From Hyphomicrobiales bacterium (GTDB lineage: Bacteria > Pseudomonadota > Alphaproteobacteria > Rhizobiales > Rhizobiaceae): a stretch of DNA of 64,000 bases. How positions within the stretch are numbered: the stretch's first letter is position 1; the number at the start of each line of letters is the position of its first letter. The stretch is taken from positions 62,001 through 126,000 of the forward strand of contig UEIJ01000001.1 in NCBI GenBank assembly GCA_900470195.1, in the 5' to 3' direction. The translations under genes and the position numbers were made by a program. The notes under the pieces were generated by a model. The model worked only from the letters and a program-made list of their open reading frames with translations, ran no database searches and had not been told where the DNA came from. Of this stretch, positions 18,749 to 29,774 are shown in pieces.

Positions 18749-19324
18749 ATGAACCTATCGGTGAAAGCTTCCATATTTACATTAGCATTCCTTGTTTCAG
18801 CAAATGCTTATGCATCGTCGGCAATCGTCACCTCGACCGTTAATCTGCGCACTGGCCCCGGCACCCAGTATGGAACCATCGGGGCGATCCCGAATGGTGT
18901 TGGAGTTACAGTCGGTGGCTGCACCAATGGCTATGGCTGGTGTCAGGTCACTTATGGCGGCATGACCGGCTGGGCGGCATCGAGCTATATCGCCATCCAG
19001 ACGGGCAATGGCTACACGACCAATGACAATTTCGGCTCTACCGCCGCCGCAGTCGGCATACCGCTGATCGCAGGCATGGCCATCGGCGCTGCGGTCGCCA
19101 ATAGCGGCCCGCGGTATTACGATCCTTATTATCGCGGCGGCTGGGGCGGTCGCGGGCCCAATATCTATAATGGTTGTATCGGTCGCAATTGCCAATCGAA
19201 CTGGGGACCGCCGCGCCCGCATTGGGTAGACCGTCCGGGCTGGAACGACCATCCGGGCTATCATCCCGGTTTCGGTCGCGGCTTCGGTCCCGGCCCGCGC
19301 ATCCGCATGGGCGGCAGGCTGTAA
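18749..19324 (+). CDS. Secreted SH3b-domain protein
   Basis: 191 residues. A Sec signal peptide (about 1-22, ending in NAYA) precedes one bacterial SH3 domain (25-80) with the diagnostic VNLRTGPGTQYGTIG and GWAASSYI motifs; a hydrophobic glycine-rich segment (98-117) could span or insert in a membrane; the tail is rich in Gly, Pro, Arg and Trp. SH3b domains often bind cell-wall peptides, so an envelope role is likely but undefined. The start is set by GAGGAACG ten bases before the ATG. Confidence 0.8.
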   Translation: MNLSVKASIFTLAFLVSANAYASSAIVTSTVNLRTGPGTQYGTIGAIPNGVGVTVGGCTNGYGWCQVTYGGMTGWAASSYIAIQTGNGYTTNDNFGSTAAAVGIPLIAGMAIGAAVANSGPRYYDPYYRGGWGGRGPNIYNGCIGRNCQSNWGPPRPHWVDRPGWNDHPGYHPGFGRGFGPGPRIRMGGRL

Positions 19325-19447
19325 AGCCATCTGCGGAACGGGCACCTCCTGACAGCCTCCTGTCAGGAGCATCGCCGGATATGTTGAAGGTGCCGAGGAT
19401 TTCGTCTCGGCACTCTTTTCATTTGGGCCCTGAAATTCCATATTGGA

Positions 19448-19496
19448 AGCATGTCGCAGAAAAGTGGAAACCGGTTTTCCGCTTAAGACATGCGGT
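19448..19496 (+). repeat. Short palindromic repeat upstream of uvrB
   Basis: A 49-bp imperfect palindrome with ends GCATGTC/GACATGC and core AAAGTGGAAACCGGTTTTCC. It is a relative of the element at 44672-44721 and ends 14 bp before the uvrB start codon. Confidence 0.7.
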
Positions 19497-19510
19497 AACA
19501 ATATAGGGTC

Positions 19511-22322
<2,812 letters not shown>

Positions 22323-22324
<2 letters not shown>

Positions 22325-22426
22325 AGCATAATCCGACCGGAGTGTAACGAGGATCGATAAGATTATGCTCGAAATAGAAGAAGTTAGAGCGCCGATCTGA
22401 TCCGAACAGATCGAAACGCGCTCTAA
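22323..22426 (+). repeat. Composite palindromic repeat after uvrB
   Basis: Two modules: AGAGCATAATCC...GATTATGCTC (22323-22370) and AGAGCGCCGATCTGATCC...CAGATCG...GCGCTCT (22386-22424). It starts at the uvrB stop codon. The second module is shared with the repeats at 30293 and 58736. Confidence 0.8.
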
Positions 22427-22453
22427 CTGAAAATCGATTATGTGTTGGAAGGC

Positions 22454-23467
22454 TTACCAGCCTTCCAGCACGATTTTGCCTTTCGCCTTGCCGCTTTCCA
22501 GCACCCTGTGCGCTGCCTTGAGATGGGCGGCATTGATCGGTGAAAGGACTTCCGTCAGCGTCGTCCTGATCTTGCCTTCATCGACCAGTTTCGCGACTTC
22601 GTTCAGCAGTCTGCCCTGCTCCGCCATATCTGCCGTCTGATAGATCGGGCGCGTGAACATAAGCTCCCAGTGCACCGAAACGGATTTGCGCTTGAACGGC
22701 ATGATGTCGAGCTTGTCCGGATCGTCGATCAGCCCGAAACGACCCTGCGGCGCGATGAGCCTGACGATTTCGGAAAGATGCTCCGGTGTCTGCGTTGTCG
22801 AAAAGACGAAAGCCGGTGCGCCAATCCCCAGAGCTTCGACCTGTTCGGCCAGCGGCCTGCCGTGGTCAATGACATGATGCGCGCCAAGCTGCTTGACCCA
22901 CTCTTGCGTTTCGCGCCGCGATGCGGTCGCTATCACCGTCAAGTCGGTCAGTGCGCGCGCCAACTGGATCGCGATCGAGCCGACACCGCCGGCTCCACCG
23001 ATGATGAGAATGGCATTCGCCGCGCCAGCTACGGGTCTGCGCACATCGAGCCTGTCGAACAGCATTTCCCATGCGGTAATGGACGTCAGCGGCAAGGCGG
23101 CGGATTCGCTGTTGGAGAGCGATGCCGGTTTGCGCCCGACGATGCGTTCGTCGACCAGGTGAAATTCGCTATTGGCGCCGGGACGGGTCAGGGAGCCTGC
23201 ATACCATACCCTGTCGCCGGGCCTGAAATCCTCCGCTTGTTGCCCGGTCTCGATGACGGTGCCGACCGCATCCCAGCCAAGCACTTTCCAATGGCCGGCT
23301 TCCGGTGAAACACCATTACGGATTTTGTAATCGACCGGATTTACTGAAATCGCCTCCACCTGAACCAGCAGATCGCGCCCGGCAGCAACCGGCCTGTCCA
23401 GTGTCACATCGACCAGCGAATCCGCTCGATCCAGTTTACCGGCGTTCTGATAGGCAACAGCTTTCAT
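22454..23467 (-). CDS. Zinc-type alcohol dehydrogenase-like / quinone oxidoreductase
   Basis: 337 residues, medium-chain dehydrogenase/reductase fold. GroES-like N-terminal half with NPVDYKIRNG and WDAVGTVIETG, and a Rossmann half with the nucleotide motif IIGGAGGVGSIAIQLAR at about 150-166. The catalytic and structural zinc cysteines of classical alcohol dehydrogenases are missing, as in NADPH:quinone reductases. It is divergent from an HxlR regulator with about 115 bp between starts, the arrangement of redox- or electrophile-induced quinone reductases. Confidence 0.88.
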   Translation of the reverse strand: MKAVAYQNAGKLDRADSLVDVTLDRPVAAGRDLLVQVEAISVNPVDYKIRNGVSPEAGHWKVLGWDAVGTVIETGQQAEDFRPGDRVWYAGSLTRPGANSEFHLVDERIVGRKPASLSNSESAALPLTSITAWEMLFDRLDVRRPVAGAANAILIIGGAGGVGSIAIQLARALTDLTVIATASRRETQEWVKQLGAHHVIDHGRPLAEQVEALGIGAPAFVFSTTQTPEHLSEIVRLIAPQGRFGLIDDPDKLDIMPFKRKSVSVHWELMFTRPIYQTADMAEQGRLLNEVAKLVDEGKIRTTLTEVLSPINAAHLKAAHRVLESGKAKGKIVLEGW

Positions 23468-23582
23468 TGTCTTTGCTCCATTTGCTATGGATCAAATATT
23501 AGATTACATTTCCGAAATATGAATACGCACAAATATCGCACATAGTGCCGATTTTTGTACTTAGTATACGAAGGATACCGAA

Positions 23583-23966
23583 ATGGCCAAGGCGAAGCAC
23601 TCCCGTTTCGACTGCAGCCCCGGTTGTGCGGTCGAAGCAGCCATCAGCCTCATTGACGGTAAATGGAAAAGCGTCGTGCTTTTCCATCTTATGGCCGGCA
23701 CGCTTCGGTTCAATGAAATCCGACGGCAGATACCCAATGTGACGCAGCGCATGTTGACCAACCAGCTGCGCGAACTGGAAGAAGACGGTTTGATCGAGCG
23801 CAAGGTCTATGCGCAGGTGCCGCCAAAGGTGGAATACAGCCTTTCCCCACTAGGGCGGAGCATCGAACCGATCCTGCTCGCATTGAAGAAATGGGGCGAT
23901 GCCAATATCGACCGTTTTGGCAAGCCGGTGAAGGAATCATCCTCCTCCGTTCAGGATGCGGCGTGA
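23583..23966 (+). CDS. HxlR-family transcriptional regulator
   Basis: 127 residues comprising one winged-helix domain; LIDGKWKSVVLFHLMAG, RFNEIRRQIPNVTQRMLTNQ and LEEDGLIERKVY are the family's core motifs. Two cysteines near the N terminus (C11 and C15, in DCSPGCAVEA) include the position that senses thiol-reactive compounds in YodB/QorR-type members. It is divergent from the quinone-oxidoreductase gene and is probably its repressor. The ATG follows ATACCGAA, a weak ribosome site. Confidence 0.88.
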   Translation: MAKAKHSRFDCSPGCAVEAAISLIDGKWKSVVLFHLMAGTLRFNEIRRQIPNVTQRMLTNQLRELEEDGLIERKVYAQVPPKVEYSLSPLGRSIEPILLALKKWGDANIDRFGKPVKESSSSVQDAA

Positions 23967-23994
23967 AAAAGGGCAGCATTTACTGCCCTTCTTT
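23966..23994. terminator. Terminator between hxlR-type gene and Kazal lipoprotein gene
   Basis: GGGCAG-catttacTGCCC hairpin with AAAAA on the left and TTCTTT on the right, between convergent genes. Confidence 0.7.
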
Positions 23995-24003
23995 GAGCCA
24001 TCC

Positions 24004-24453
24004 TCAGCGACACTGCCCGCTGCTCATGATGCGGTAGCCCGCACGGTCGGCTTCGCAACGGTTGGAGAAAGTGCGCCTGTCATTGCCGCGCCGCGCGCAA
24101 ACCGGCATGAACTCCCGCGTGCAGGCGCCCGCGGCCGGTCTGCCCGGCCTGTTGCCCTGGTGCGGCGGGTGCATTCCACCCGCGCCACCCCAGCCCGGTC
24201 CCGGCCGCGATGAGCAAGCACCGTTGGAAATGACGCGATAACCCTCGGCCCGCGCCTGGCACGAATTGCCGAAGGTTTTACGCGAGGAGCCGCGCTGCGC
24301 GCAGACCGGCGCATAATTCATCGGGCAGATTTGCGGCTGCGATGGACCGGGACGCATCGGCGGACGATGGTCCACCCCGCCTTCCGCAACGCAACCGGCG
24401 AGAAGCAGCGCGCCCGCGAGCGCAGCCAATTGTCTGAATTGGTGAAATTGCAT
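24004..24453 (-). CDS. Lipoprotein with two Kazal-like domains
   Basis: 149 residues. The signal peptide ends in a lipobox (GALLLAGC). The mature protein has two similar cysteine-rich units: CPMNYAPVCAQRGSSRKTFG... at about 40-78 and CTREFMPVCARRGNDRRTFS... at about 112-149, each with the C-x7-8-C-x-R-G...TF-x-N-x-C pattern of Kazal-type (serine protease inhibitor-like) domains, joined by a Gly/Pro linker. A role as a surface or periplasmic protease inhibitor is possible but unproven; similar modules occur in alphaproteobacterial exported proteins of unknown function. Confidence 0.75.
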   Translation of the reverse strand: MQFHQFRQLAALAGALLLAGCVAEGGVDHRPPMRPGPSQPQICPMNYAPVCAQRGSSRKTFGNSCQARAEGYRVISNGACSSRPGPGWGGAGGMHPPHQGNRPGRPAAGACTREFMPVCARRGNDRRTFSNRCEADRAGYRIMSSGQCR

Positions 24454-24600
24454 TTTCCTCTCCTTTTTTCCCGAAAATTAAGATGGCGCAGCCTGCAATA
24501 ACGGCAAGTCTTTTGCAGAAAGTGCAAAACCATGCGGACCATATCGACAACCGGCCCATATAGGTTACCTTGGCCGTGGTCGAGGGGCGGAACAGGCAGC

Positions 24601-25500
24601 ATGAATCGGTACCGGCACAGCATAGCGATTATTCTGGCTTCGCAGCTTTTCAGCATGCCTTTCGGCATCACTTCGTCCTATGCAGCCAGCGAGCCCATCC
24701 CGCCGGTCTATGCGCCGCCCCTGCCGCCGGAGAAGAAGGCGCCGACCGTCGGCCGCATCTGCCAGCTTATCGGCACCAATGCCGACGCTCATGGAATCCC
24801 GCGCGATTTCTTCGCCAGGCTGATCTGGAAGGAGAGCCGGTTCGACCACAAGGCGGTGAGCCCGGTCGGCGCCGAAGGCATTGCGCAGTTCATGCCCTAC
24901 ACGGCAAGCGAACGCGGGCTGGCCGATCCCTTCGATATCGAGCAGGCCATTCCCGCATCGGCGAGTTTCCTGCGCGACCTGAAAGGCGCTTTCGGCAATT
25001 GGGGCCTTGCAGCCGCCGCCTATAATGCAGGGGCCGGGCGCGTTTCCAGCTGGATGCGATCCGGCGGATTTCTGCCGCTCGAGACTGAAAATTACGTGCT
25101 GGATATCACCGGCGCGCCTGCCGACGACTTCGCCGCCGGCAAGGAGATCGTGAACCGTCCGCTCGACGCCAAGCTTGCCTTCGATGACGCCTGCAAGCGC
25201 CTGCCGATCATCCGCAGCGCCACCATTCCGATGTCGCGCGTGAAGCCGAAGCCCTGGGGCATACAGGTCGCAGGCAATTTCCGCCGCAGCGCTGCCGCCA
25301 ATCAATGGGCACGCCTGCGCAGACAGTTCAGCGCCGTGCTGGCAGGCCACGATCCCGTCATCAGCCGGATACGCACGCCGATGGGACGTCGCGGCATCTA
25401 TGCCGTGCGCATCGGCGCCGACAGCCGGGCCGCCGCCGACGGCATTTGCGCGAAGCTGCGCGCAGCCGGCGGCGCATGCATAGTTTCGCGCAATCGATGA
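24601..25500 (+). CDS. Lytic transglycosylase (SLT domain) with SPOR-like tail
   Basis: 299 residues from ATG 24601; the upstream in-frame extension is not signal-like. A signal peptide ends near SSYAAS; a Pro-rich linker precedes the SLT domain (about 60-170) with catalytic Glu in IWKESRFDHKAVSPVGAEGI and the motif AAAYNAGAGRVSSW. The C-terminal 80 residues contain the basic stretch RIRTPMGRRGIYAVRIG and two cysteines in the pattern of a SPOR peptidoglycan-binding repeat. It cleaves glycan strands to 1,6-anhydromuramyl products in the periplasm. Divergent from the Kazal lipoprotein gene. Confidence 0.9.
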   Translation: MNRYRHSIAIILASQLFSMPFGITSSYAASEPIPPVYAPPLPPEKKAPTVGRICQLIGTNADAHGIPRDFFARLIWKESRFDHKAVSPVGAEGIAQFMPYTASERGLADPFDIEQAIPASASFLRDLKGAFGNWGLAAAAYNAGAGRVSSWMRSGGFLPLETENYVLDITGAPADDFAAGKEIVNRPLDAKLAFDDACKRLPIIRSATIPMSRVKPKPWGIQVAGNFRRSAAANQWARLRRQFSAVLAGHDPVISRIRTPMGRRGIYAVRIGADSRAAADGICAKLRAAGGACIVSRNR

Positions 25501-25906
25501 GAAAACCCAAGCATAACCGGTTAAATTCTCTATATATTGGCGATACCCTGTTCTATTTTGGAAATCGGCAGGCGATTTTCTTGAAACAATCGTAAAAAAT
25601 TAAAACCGTACCGGTTCAAAGAGAAACAATCATACCTCCCCCAAAGAATTTGCTTGCCAAATACCGCTTCATAGATCAGTCTCCATCTGTTCGGGCATTT
25701 AGCGAACAAATGGAAGACTGGAAGAACGGCGTGCCGGGGCCGCTATAAGTTCCGGGTCGGAGGCTCCCCTTCGGCAATGATCGGTTCCTTCCCAATGTCG
25801 AGAACTGCCTGCATAACCCTCTGCCGGGTGTGTGGTGCGCTTGGCAGAAATAGTAATACCACCGTCTCCACAAGAGCGGTGGCGCCAAGGAAAAGGAACG
25901 GATCCC
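25501..25906 (+). promoter_or_regulatory. Long leader region of cspA
   Basis: A 406-bp non-coding stretch. The proximal half is AT-rich; a strong hairpin TCCATCTGTTCG/CGAACAAATGGA lies at 25683-25713 and a smaller CCACCG/CGGTGG one lies just before the AAGGAAAAGGAACG ribosome site. Long structured 5' leaders are usual for cold-shock genes, where they make translation temperature-dependent; that role is inferred here. Confidence 0.5.
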
Positions 25907-26122
25907 ATGGCACAGACCGGACAGGTCAAATTCTTCAATACCGAAAAAGGTTTCGGTTTCATCAAGCCGGACGACGGTGGCGCAGACATCTTCGTACACA
26001 TCTCCGCAGTACAGGCTTCTGGCCTAACCGGCCTCGCAGACAATCAGAAGGTTTCCTACGAGACGGAACCGGATCGTCGCGGCAAGGGCCCGAAGGCCGT
26101 GAACATCACCGTCACCGGTTGA
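25907..26122 (+). CDS. cspA: Cold-shock protein (CspA family)
   Basis: 71 residues, a single OB-fold cold-shock domain. RNP1 is KGFGFI and RNP2 is IFVHIS; aromatic residues that stack on single-stranded RNA are present. It acts as an RNA chaperone. ATG 25907 is preceded by AAGGAACG; an earlier in-frame ATG would add 25 residues outside the domain. A terminator follows directly. Confidence 0.96.
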   Translation: MAQTGQVKFFNTEKGFGFIKPDDGGADIFVHISAVQASGLTGLADNQKVSYETEPDRRGKGPKAVNITVTG

Positions 26123-26148
26123 TCGTTCATAAATGAACCTACCACTTG

Positions 26149-26173
26149 CCCCGGCTTCTGCCGGGGTTTTTTA
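26149..26173 (+). terminator. Intrinsic terminator of cspA
   Basis: CCCCGG-cttctg-CCGGGG stem followed by six T. Confidence 0.88.
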
Positions 26174-26418
26174 TTGTTTTCTCCCTCGCGCCTATGGCTG
26201 CCTCGGGAGCGCGTGTCGATGTATCTCGTTCCAAACGCGAAATATTACAGATATTGCACGTAATTTACCGGAAACTGCCCGCTTTCTCCCGGCCTTCACC
26301 ATTGTTCAGCCTCCATTCATGTCGAAAGTTTTAATTAGTTATTCATAAACGATACGTCCGTGCTTCTTTCGGCAAGCGTATCGGAGAGATTGCAGTCGAG
26401 CTTCTGAAGGAGCGAACA

Positions 26419-26877
26419 ATGAACCGATTTGCTAAAACAGCCATTCTGGCAGCGGCATCCCTGGCAGCAGTTGCTGCACCGCTTGCCGCGGCATCGGCAG
26501 ATTCCTGGGGTCGCCCTGGTTGGGATCGTGGCGGCTGGGGTCGTCCCTATTACTACCGTGACCGGCATCGCGATCACGGCGACGCTGTTGCCGCCGGCGT
26601 GATCGGCCTTGCCGCAGGCGCCCTTATCGGCAGCGCATTGAGCCAGCCGCAGCCGACCTATGTGCAGCCTGCTGCGCCAGTCTATGCACCGCCTCCGCCG
26701 CCGCCCGCCTATTATCCGGCAGCTCCGGCGCGTCAGGTAACCTATTACCGCGCAGGCTATGAACCGTGGAGCCGTGGCTGGTATCAGTATTGCTCGGACC
26801 GTTACCGGTCGTTCAATCCGAACACCGGCACCTATCGCGGTTATGACGGACGCGATCATTTCTGCTCCGCCAACTGA
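26419..26877 (+). CDS. BA14K-family immunoreactive secreted protein
   Basis: 152 residues. Signal peptide (1-27, ending in ASADS), then a Trp/Arg/Gly-rich stretch, a hydrophobic glycine segment AAGVIGLAAGALIGSAL (about 55-72), a proline-rich linker and a C-terminal BA14K domain with W-x-YC-x-DRYRSFNPNTGTYRGYDG...C. The family is named after a 14-kDa Brucella abortus antigen and is linked to envelope integrity and lectin-like activity. The AGGAG site upstream of the ATG is good. It is flanked by terminators and so monocistronic. Confidence 0.88.
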   Translation: MNRFAKTAILAAASLAAVAAPLAAASADSWGRPGWDRGGWGRPYYYRDRHRDHGDAVAAGVIGLAAGALIGSALSQPQPTYVQPAAPVYAPPPPPPAYYPAAPARQVTYYRAGYEPWSRGWYQYCSDRYRSFNPNTGTYRGYDGRDHFCSAN

Positions 26878-26893
26878 GACGGCACAAGTCAGT

Positions 26894-26922
26894 AAAAAGC
26901 CGCCCTTCGGGGCGGCTTTTTC
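26894..26922. terminator. Bidirectional terminator between BA14K and MBL genes
   Basis: AAAAAGCCGCCC-ttc-GGGGCGGCTTTTT, symmetrical, between convergent genes. Confidence 0.9.
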
Positions 26923-26923
26923 A

Positions 26924-27580
26924 TTATGCATATCCGATGTCGTTCAGAAACGGATTGGAGCGCCGCTCCTCGCCGAACCGTCCGCCGGGACCGTGCCCGC
27001 AGATGAAGCCGACATCGTCGCCGAGCGGCAGCAGCTTCTCCTTGATGGAGCGAATCAGCGCCGCGTGGTCGCCCCCCGGCAGGTCGGTGCGCCCGACCGA
27101 ACCATTGAAAAGCACGTCGCCGACAATGGCGAATCGCGCTTCCGGGTTGAAGTACACGACATGGCCCGGCGCATGACCCGGCGTATGGAAGACCTCGAAC
27201 TCGTGACCTGCAACGGAAACCTTGTCGCCCTCGTTCAGCCAGCGATCCGGCGTCACGTTGCGCACGCCTTCGGTAAGGCCGTATTTCAGGCCGGTCGTTG
27301 CCAGATTGTCGAGCAGGAATTTGTCATCCTTGTGCGGGCCGATAATGTCCACATCCAGGGTTTCCTTGAGATCGAGCGCAGCCGCAGCATGATCGATATG
27401 GCCGTGTGTAATCCAGATTGCCTCGACATCGACCCCCTGGGATCCAATCGCATCCAGGATGCGGTCGAGGTCACCGCCCGGATCGATCACCACGCCCTTC
27501 TTGGTCTCGCTGTCGAACAGAATGGTGCAGTTCTGCTGGAAAGGCGTGACGGGAACGATGATGGCCTGCAATTGCCCCAT
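26924..27580 (-). CDS. MBL-fold metallo-hydrolase (glyoxalase II-like)
   Basis: 218 residues. The metal-binding motif THGHIDHAA (HxHxDH) is complete, as are the later ligands in FHTPGHAPGHV and IVGDVLFNGSVGR, with GHGPGGRFGEER near the C terminus. This short form without the C-terminal helical domain of true GloB is common in alphaproteobacteria and hydrolyses thioesters of uncertain identity. The frame starts at the ATG at 27580; the ribosome site upstream is weak. Confidence 0.88.
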   Translation of the reverse strand: MGQLQAIIVPVTPFQQNCTILFDSETKKGVVIDPGGDLDRILDAIGSQGVDVEAIWITHGHIDHAAAALDLKETLDVDIIGPHKDDKFLLDNLATTGLKYGLTEGVRNVTPDRWLNEGDKVSVAGHEFEVFHTPGHAPGHVVYFNPEARFAIVGDVLFNGSVGRTDLPGGDHAALIRSIKEKLLPLGDDVGFICGHGPGGRFGEERRSNPFLNDIGYA

Positions 27581-27680
27581 GGTCTTACTCCACTTTATAG
27601 CGCGTCCCGAATAAATGGCGGTCTGGAAAACGCTTTCTGTCCTACACAGATAGTGTGCTCCGCCTGTCAGGTGAAGCTTT

Positions 27681-27857
27681 AGAGCATAATCCGACCCGAG
27701 GATCGATAAGATTATGCTTCAAGTGAAGGGTTTGAAGCGCCGAAACCCGCTCCAATGCACTTCCGACAAAAGGTGCGAAGCGGCTTTGCGCAAGGCCAAT
27801 GCTGCAAAACAATATCGAGAGCGGTTCCAGCGACACTGTCTCGGCCGGAACCGCTCC
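27681..27857 (+). repeat. Composite palindromic repeats in a 420-bp gene-free stretch
   Basis: Within the gene-free region 27581-28003 there is a module AGAGCATAATCC...GATTATGCTT (27681-27719), very close to the one at 22323, followed by a degenerate GAAGCGCCGAAACCCGCTCC, and a separate palindrome GAGCGGTTCC...GGAACCGCTC (27819-27857) that matches the end module of the repeats at 32746 and 47433. A GGGCGGC/GCCGCCC hairpin with TTTT (27866-27891) follows. No gene is seen. Confidence 0.7.
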
Positions 27858-28003
27858 AAATAAATACGGGCGGCTTGCCGCCGCCCGTTTTCCCTCTCCG
27901 GAATGTCCAGAGCACCCCTCCGAAAACCGCTTTACGGTTTTCGGGTCGCGCCCCGACAGTTCGTCTTGCCGGTTGTCCCCACAACCTTACGTTCTGCGAT
28001 GCA

Positions 28004-28285
28004 TCAGGCCTTGGCGGCCATCGCGTTCTTGATCAGGCCGACAATGGCCGTGAGTACGATACCGCCGACACCGCCGCCAGCCAGCTGGCCGACAACGCCG
28101 TTGAGAACGGAATCGAGGCCGCCGCCGGACAGCATCGGGAGCAGCTGACCGAGGATGACACCACCGATGCCGCCTGCCACCGTGTTACCCGTGGTGCCCA
28201 GACTGATATTCTTGACTGCGCCTGCGATGTTGCCGCCAACCGCGCCAGCGACCAGCTGAAGAATGAGAGGTAGTAGAGCTTCCAT
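28004..28285 (-). CDS. Small glycine-rich membrane protein
   Basis: 93 residues, almost entirely Gly, Ala, Leu, Val and Ile, with repeated GG motifs (VAGGIGGVILGQLLPMLSGGG and QLAGGGVGGIVL). The pattern of small residues every four positions resembles glycine-zipper helices. I do not recognise a named family. ATG 28285 follows GGGGTGACG; the GTG nine bases upstream is possible. GC-rich third positions support coding. It is a lone gene between repeat-rich DNA and the ilvE terminator. Confidence 0.6.
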   Translation of the reverse strand: MEALLPLILQLVAGAVGGNIAGAVKNISLGTTGNTVAGGIGGVILGQLLPMLSGGGLDSVLNGVVGQLAGGGVGGIVLTAIVGLIKNAMAAKA

Positions 28286-28387
28286 AATCGTCACCCCATC
28301 TGAGTTTTAAAACCGGAATAGCGCGACTCCGGCAAAAAAATCTTGTGCCGAAACTTTCCAATGTCAAACAATAAGCGACGGATTAAC

Positions 28388-28416
28388 AAAAAAGCGGCCC
28401 GAAGACCGCTCTTTTT
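28388..28416 (-). terminator. Intrinsic terminator of ilvE
   Basis: On the minus strand AGCGG-tcttcggg-CCGCT followed by six T, about 25 bp after the ilvE stop codon. Confidence 0.75.
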
Positions 28417-28442
28417 CTGTTTAAAACCTGGATCAGTACCTA

Positions 28443-29333
28443 CTATTCCGCCGCCGCCCGCTTCGGCTGAACTTCCGCAGAATAGTCATTCATTAGAACA
28501 TTTGTAATTTCGGAAGGCTTGAACCGGTATTGTCCGATCTCGGAAACCGGCGTCACTTCCGCAGCCGTTCCGCACAGGAAGCATTCGGAGAAACCGGCAA
28601 GTTCCTCCGGCATGATCACCCGTTCGATGACTTCGATGCCGCGGCGCTTTGCAAGATCAATGATCGTGCGGCGCGTAATGCCGTCGAGGAAGCAGTCAGG
28701 CTTCGGCGTGTGCAGTGCCCCGTCCTTGACGAAGAAGACGTTCGCGCCGGTTGCTTCGGCAACCTGCCCGCGCCAGTCGAGCATCAGCGCATCCGCATAG
28801 CCCTTGGCCTCGGCGGCATGTTTCGAGATCGTGCAGATCATGTAGAGACCGGACGCTTTCGAACGCGACGGCGCGGTGCGCGGATCCGGGCGGCAATATT
28901 CGGCGATGTCGAGCCGGATGCCCTTCATCTTTTCCTCAGGCGAGAAATAGCTCGGCCACTGCCAGATGGCGATGGCCAGATGAATGCGGTTGTTCTGCGC
29001 CGATACGCCAAGCGAATCCGATCCGCGCCAGGCAATCGGGCGCACATAGGCGTCCTCAAATCCCTGCTTCTTCAACAGCTCGCGGCAGGCATTGTTGATT
29101 TCCGCGACGCTGAAAGGAATCTCGAAGCCGAGAATGCGCGCCGACTCGTGCAGGCGTTCGGTATGCTCGTTGAGCTTGAAGATCTCGCCGCCGTAGGCGC
29201 GCTCGCCCTCAAACACGGCGCTCGCATAATGCAGGCCATGGGTCAGCACATGGATTTTTGCATCTTTCCAGTCGACGAATTCTCCGTCCAGCCAGATAAA
29301 TCCGTCCCGTTGATCGAATGGAATCGCAGCCAT
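28443..29333 (-). CDS. ilvE: Branched-chain amino acid aminotransferase
   Basis: 296 residues, fold-type IV PLP enzyme. GLHYASAVFEGERAYGG near the N terminus, the region around IRPIAWRGSDSLG, and the C-terminal MPEELAGFSECFLCGTAAEVTPV are typical of IlvE. It interconverts branched-chain amino acids and their 2-oxo acids. ATG 29333 is preceded by TAAGGAG; the frame is open for another 69 codons upstream but that part is not conserved-looking. It is divergent from a MarR-type regulator across 440 bp. Confidence 0.93.
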   Translation of the reverse strand: MAAIPFDQRDGFIWLDGEFVDWKDAKIHVLTHGLHYASAVFEGERAYGGEIFKLNEHTERLHESARILGFEIPFSVAEINNACRELLKKQGFEDAYVRPIAWRGSDSLGVSAQNNRIHLAIAIWQWPSYFSPEEKMKGIRLDIAEYCRPDPRTAPSRSKASGLYMICTISKHAAEAKGYADALMLDWRGQVAEATGANVFFVKDGALHTPKPDCFLDGITRRTIIDLAKRRGIEVIERVIMPEELAGFSECFLCGTAAEVTPVSEIGQYRFKPSEITNVLMNDYSAEVQPKRAAAE

Positions 29334-29720
29334 TTTCTTGCTCCTTAACTTTCTCGCGGCGCTGTCTCGACACGGTTTCAGGCCGATTTCAGACCGGACG
29401 AACTTCTCCGCGACCCGTCTTCCCCAGTTAAATCGATATAAATGGTGAGACGGCCACCTTTTTCTGCGTAATTGCTGGCCTTTTTGTTCAAAATGCTTTG
29501 AGGTCACGCAAACATATTGCGCGAAATCCAGCCGGAGCATGCATGGAAAGAAAATAATCCTCCATCGGGACGAAATATTGCGTCGTCCATTCTCACCGTC
29601 CCGTCTTCAGAAGACGCGACGGCAAACCGGTCAGCGCAATTATCCCCCCTCCATACATGCGTCAGCGCAAACATTATTCCAAAAAAGCCAGCTCACGCTT
29701 ATCGAAAATTATCTGGGCGA

Positions 29721-29749
29721 TTGAATTATGTCAATAATGCTGACATATT
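29721..29749 (+). promoter_or_regulatory. Promoter with inverted-repeat operator before the MarR gene
   Basis: TTGAAT (-35), exactly 17 bp, and CATATT (-10). The spacer contains a perfect inverted repeat TATGTCA-N7-TGACATA (29727-29747) overlapping the -10. It lies 26 bp before the GTG start. The symmetry and placement suit autorepression by the MarR protein. The rest of the 440-bp gap to ilvE is AT-rich and has no gene. Confidence 0.6.
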
Positions 29750-29774
29750 TAACGCGACAGAACGGAGCACAGAT

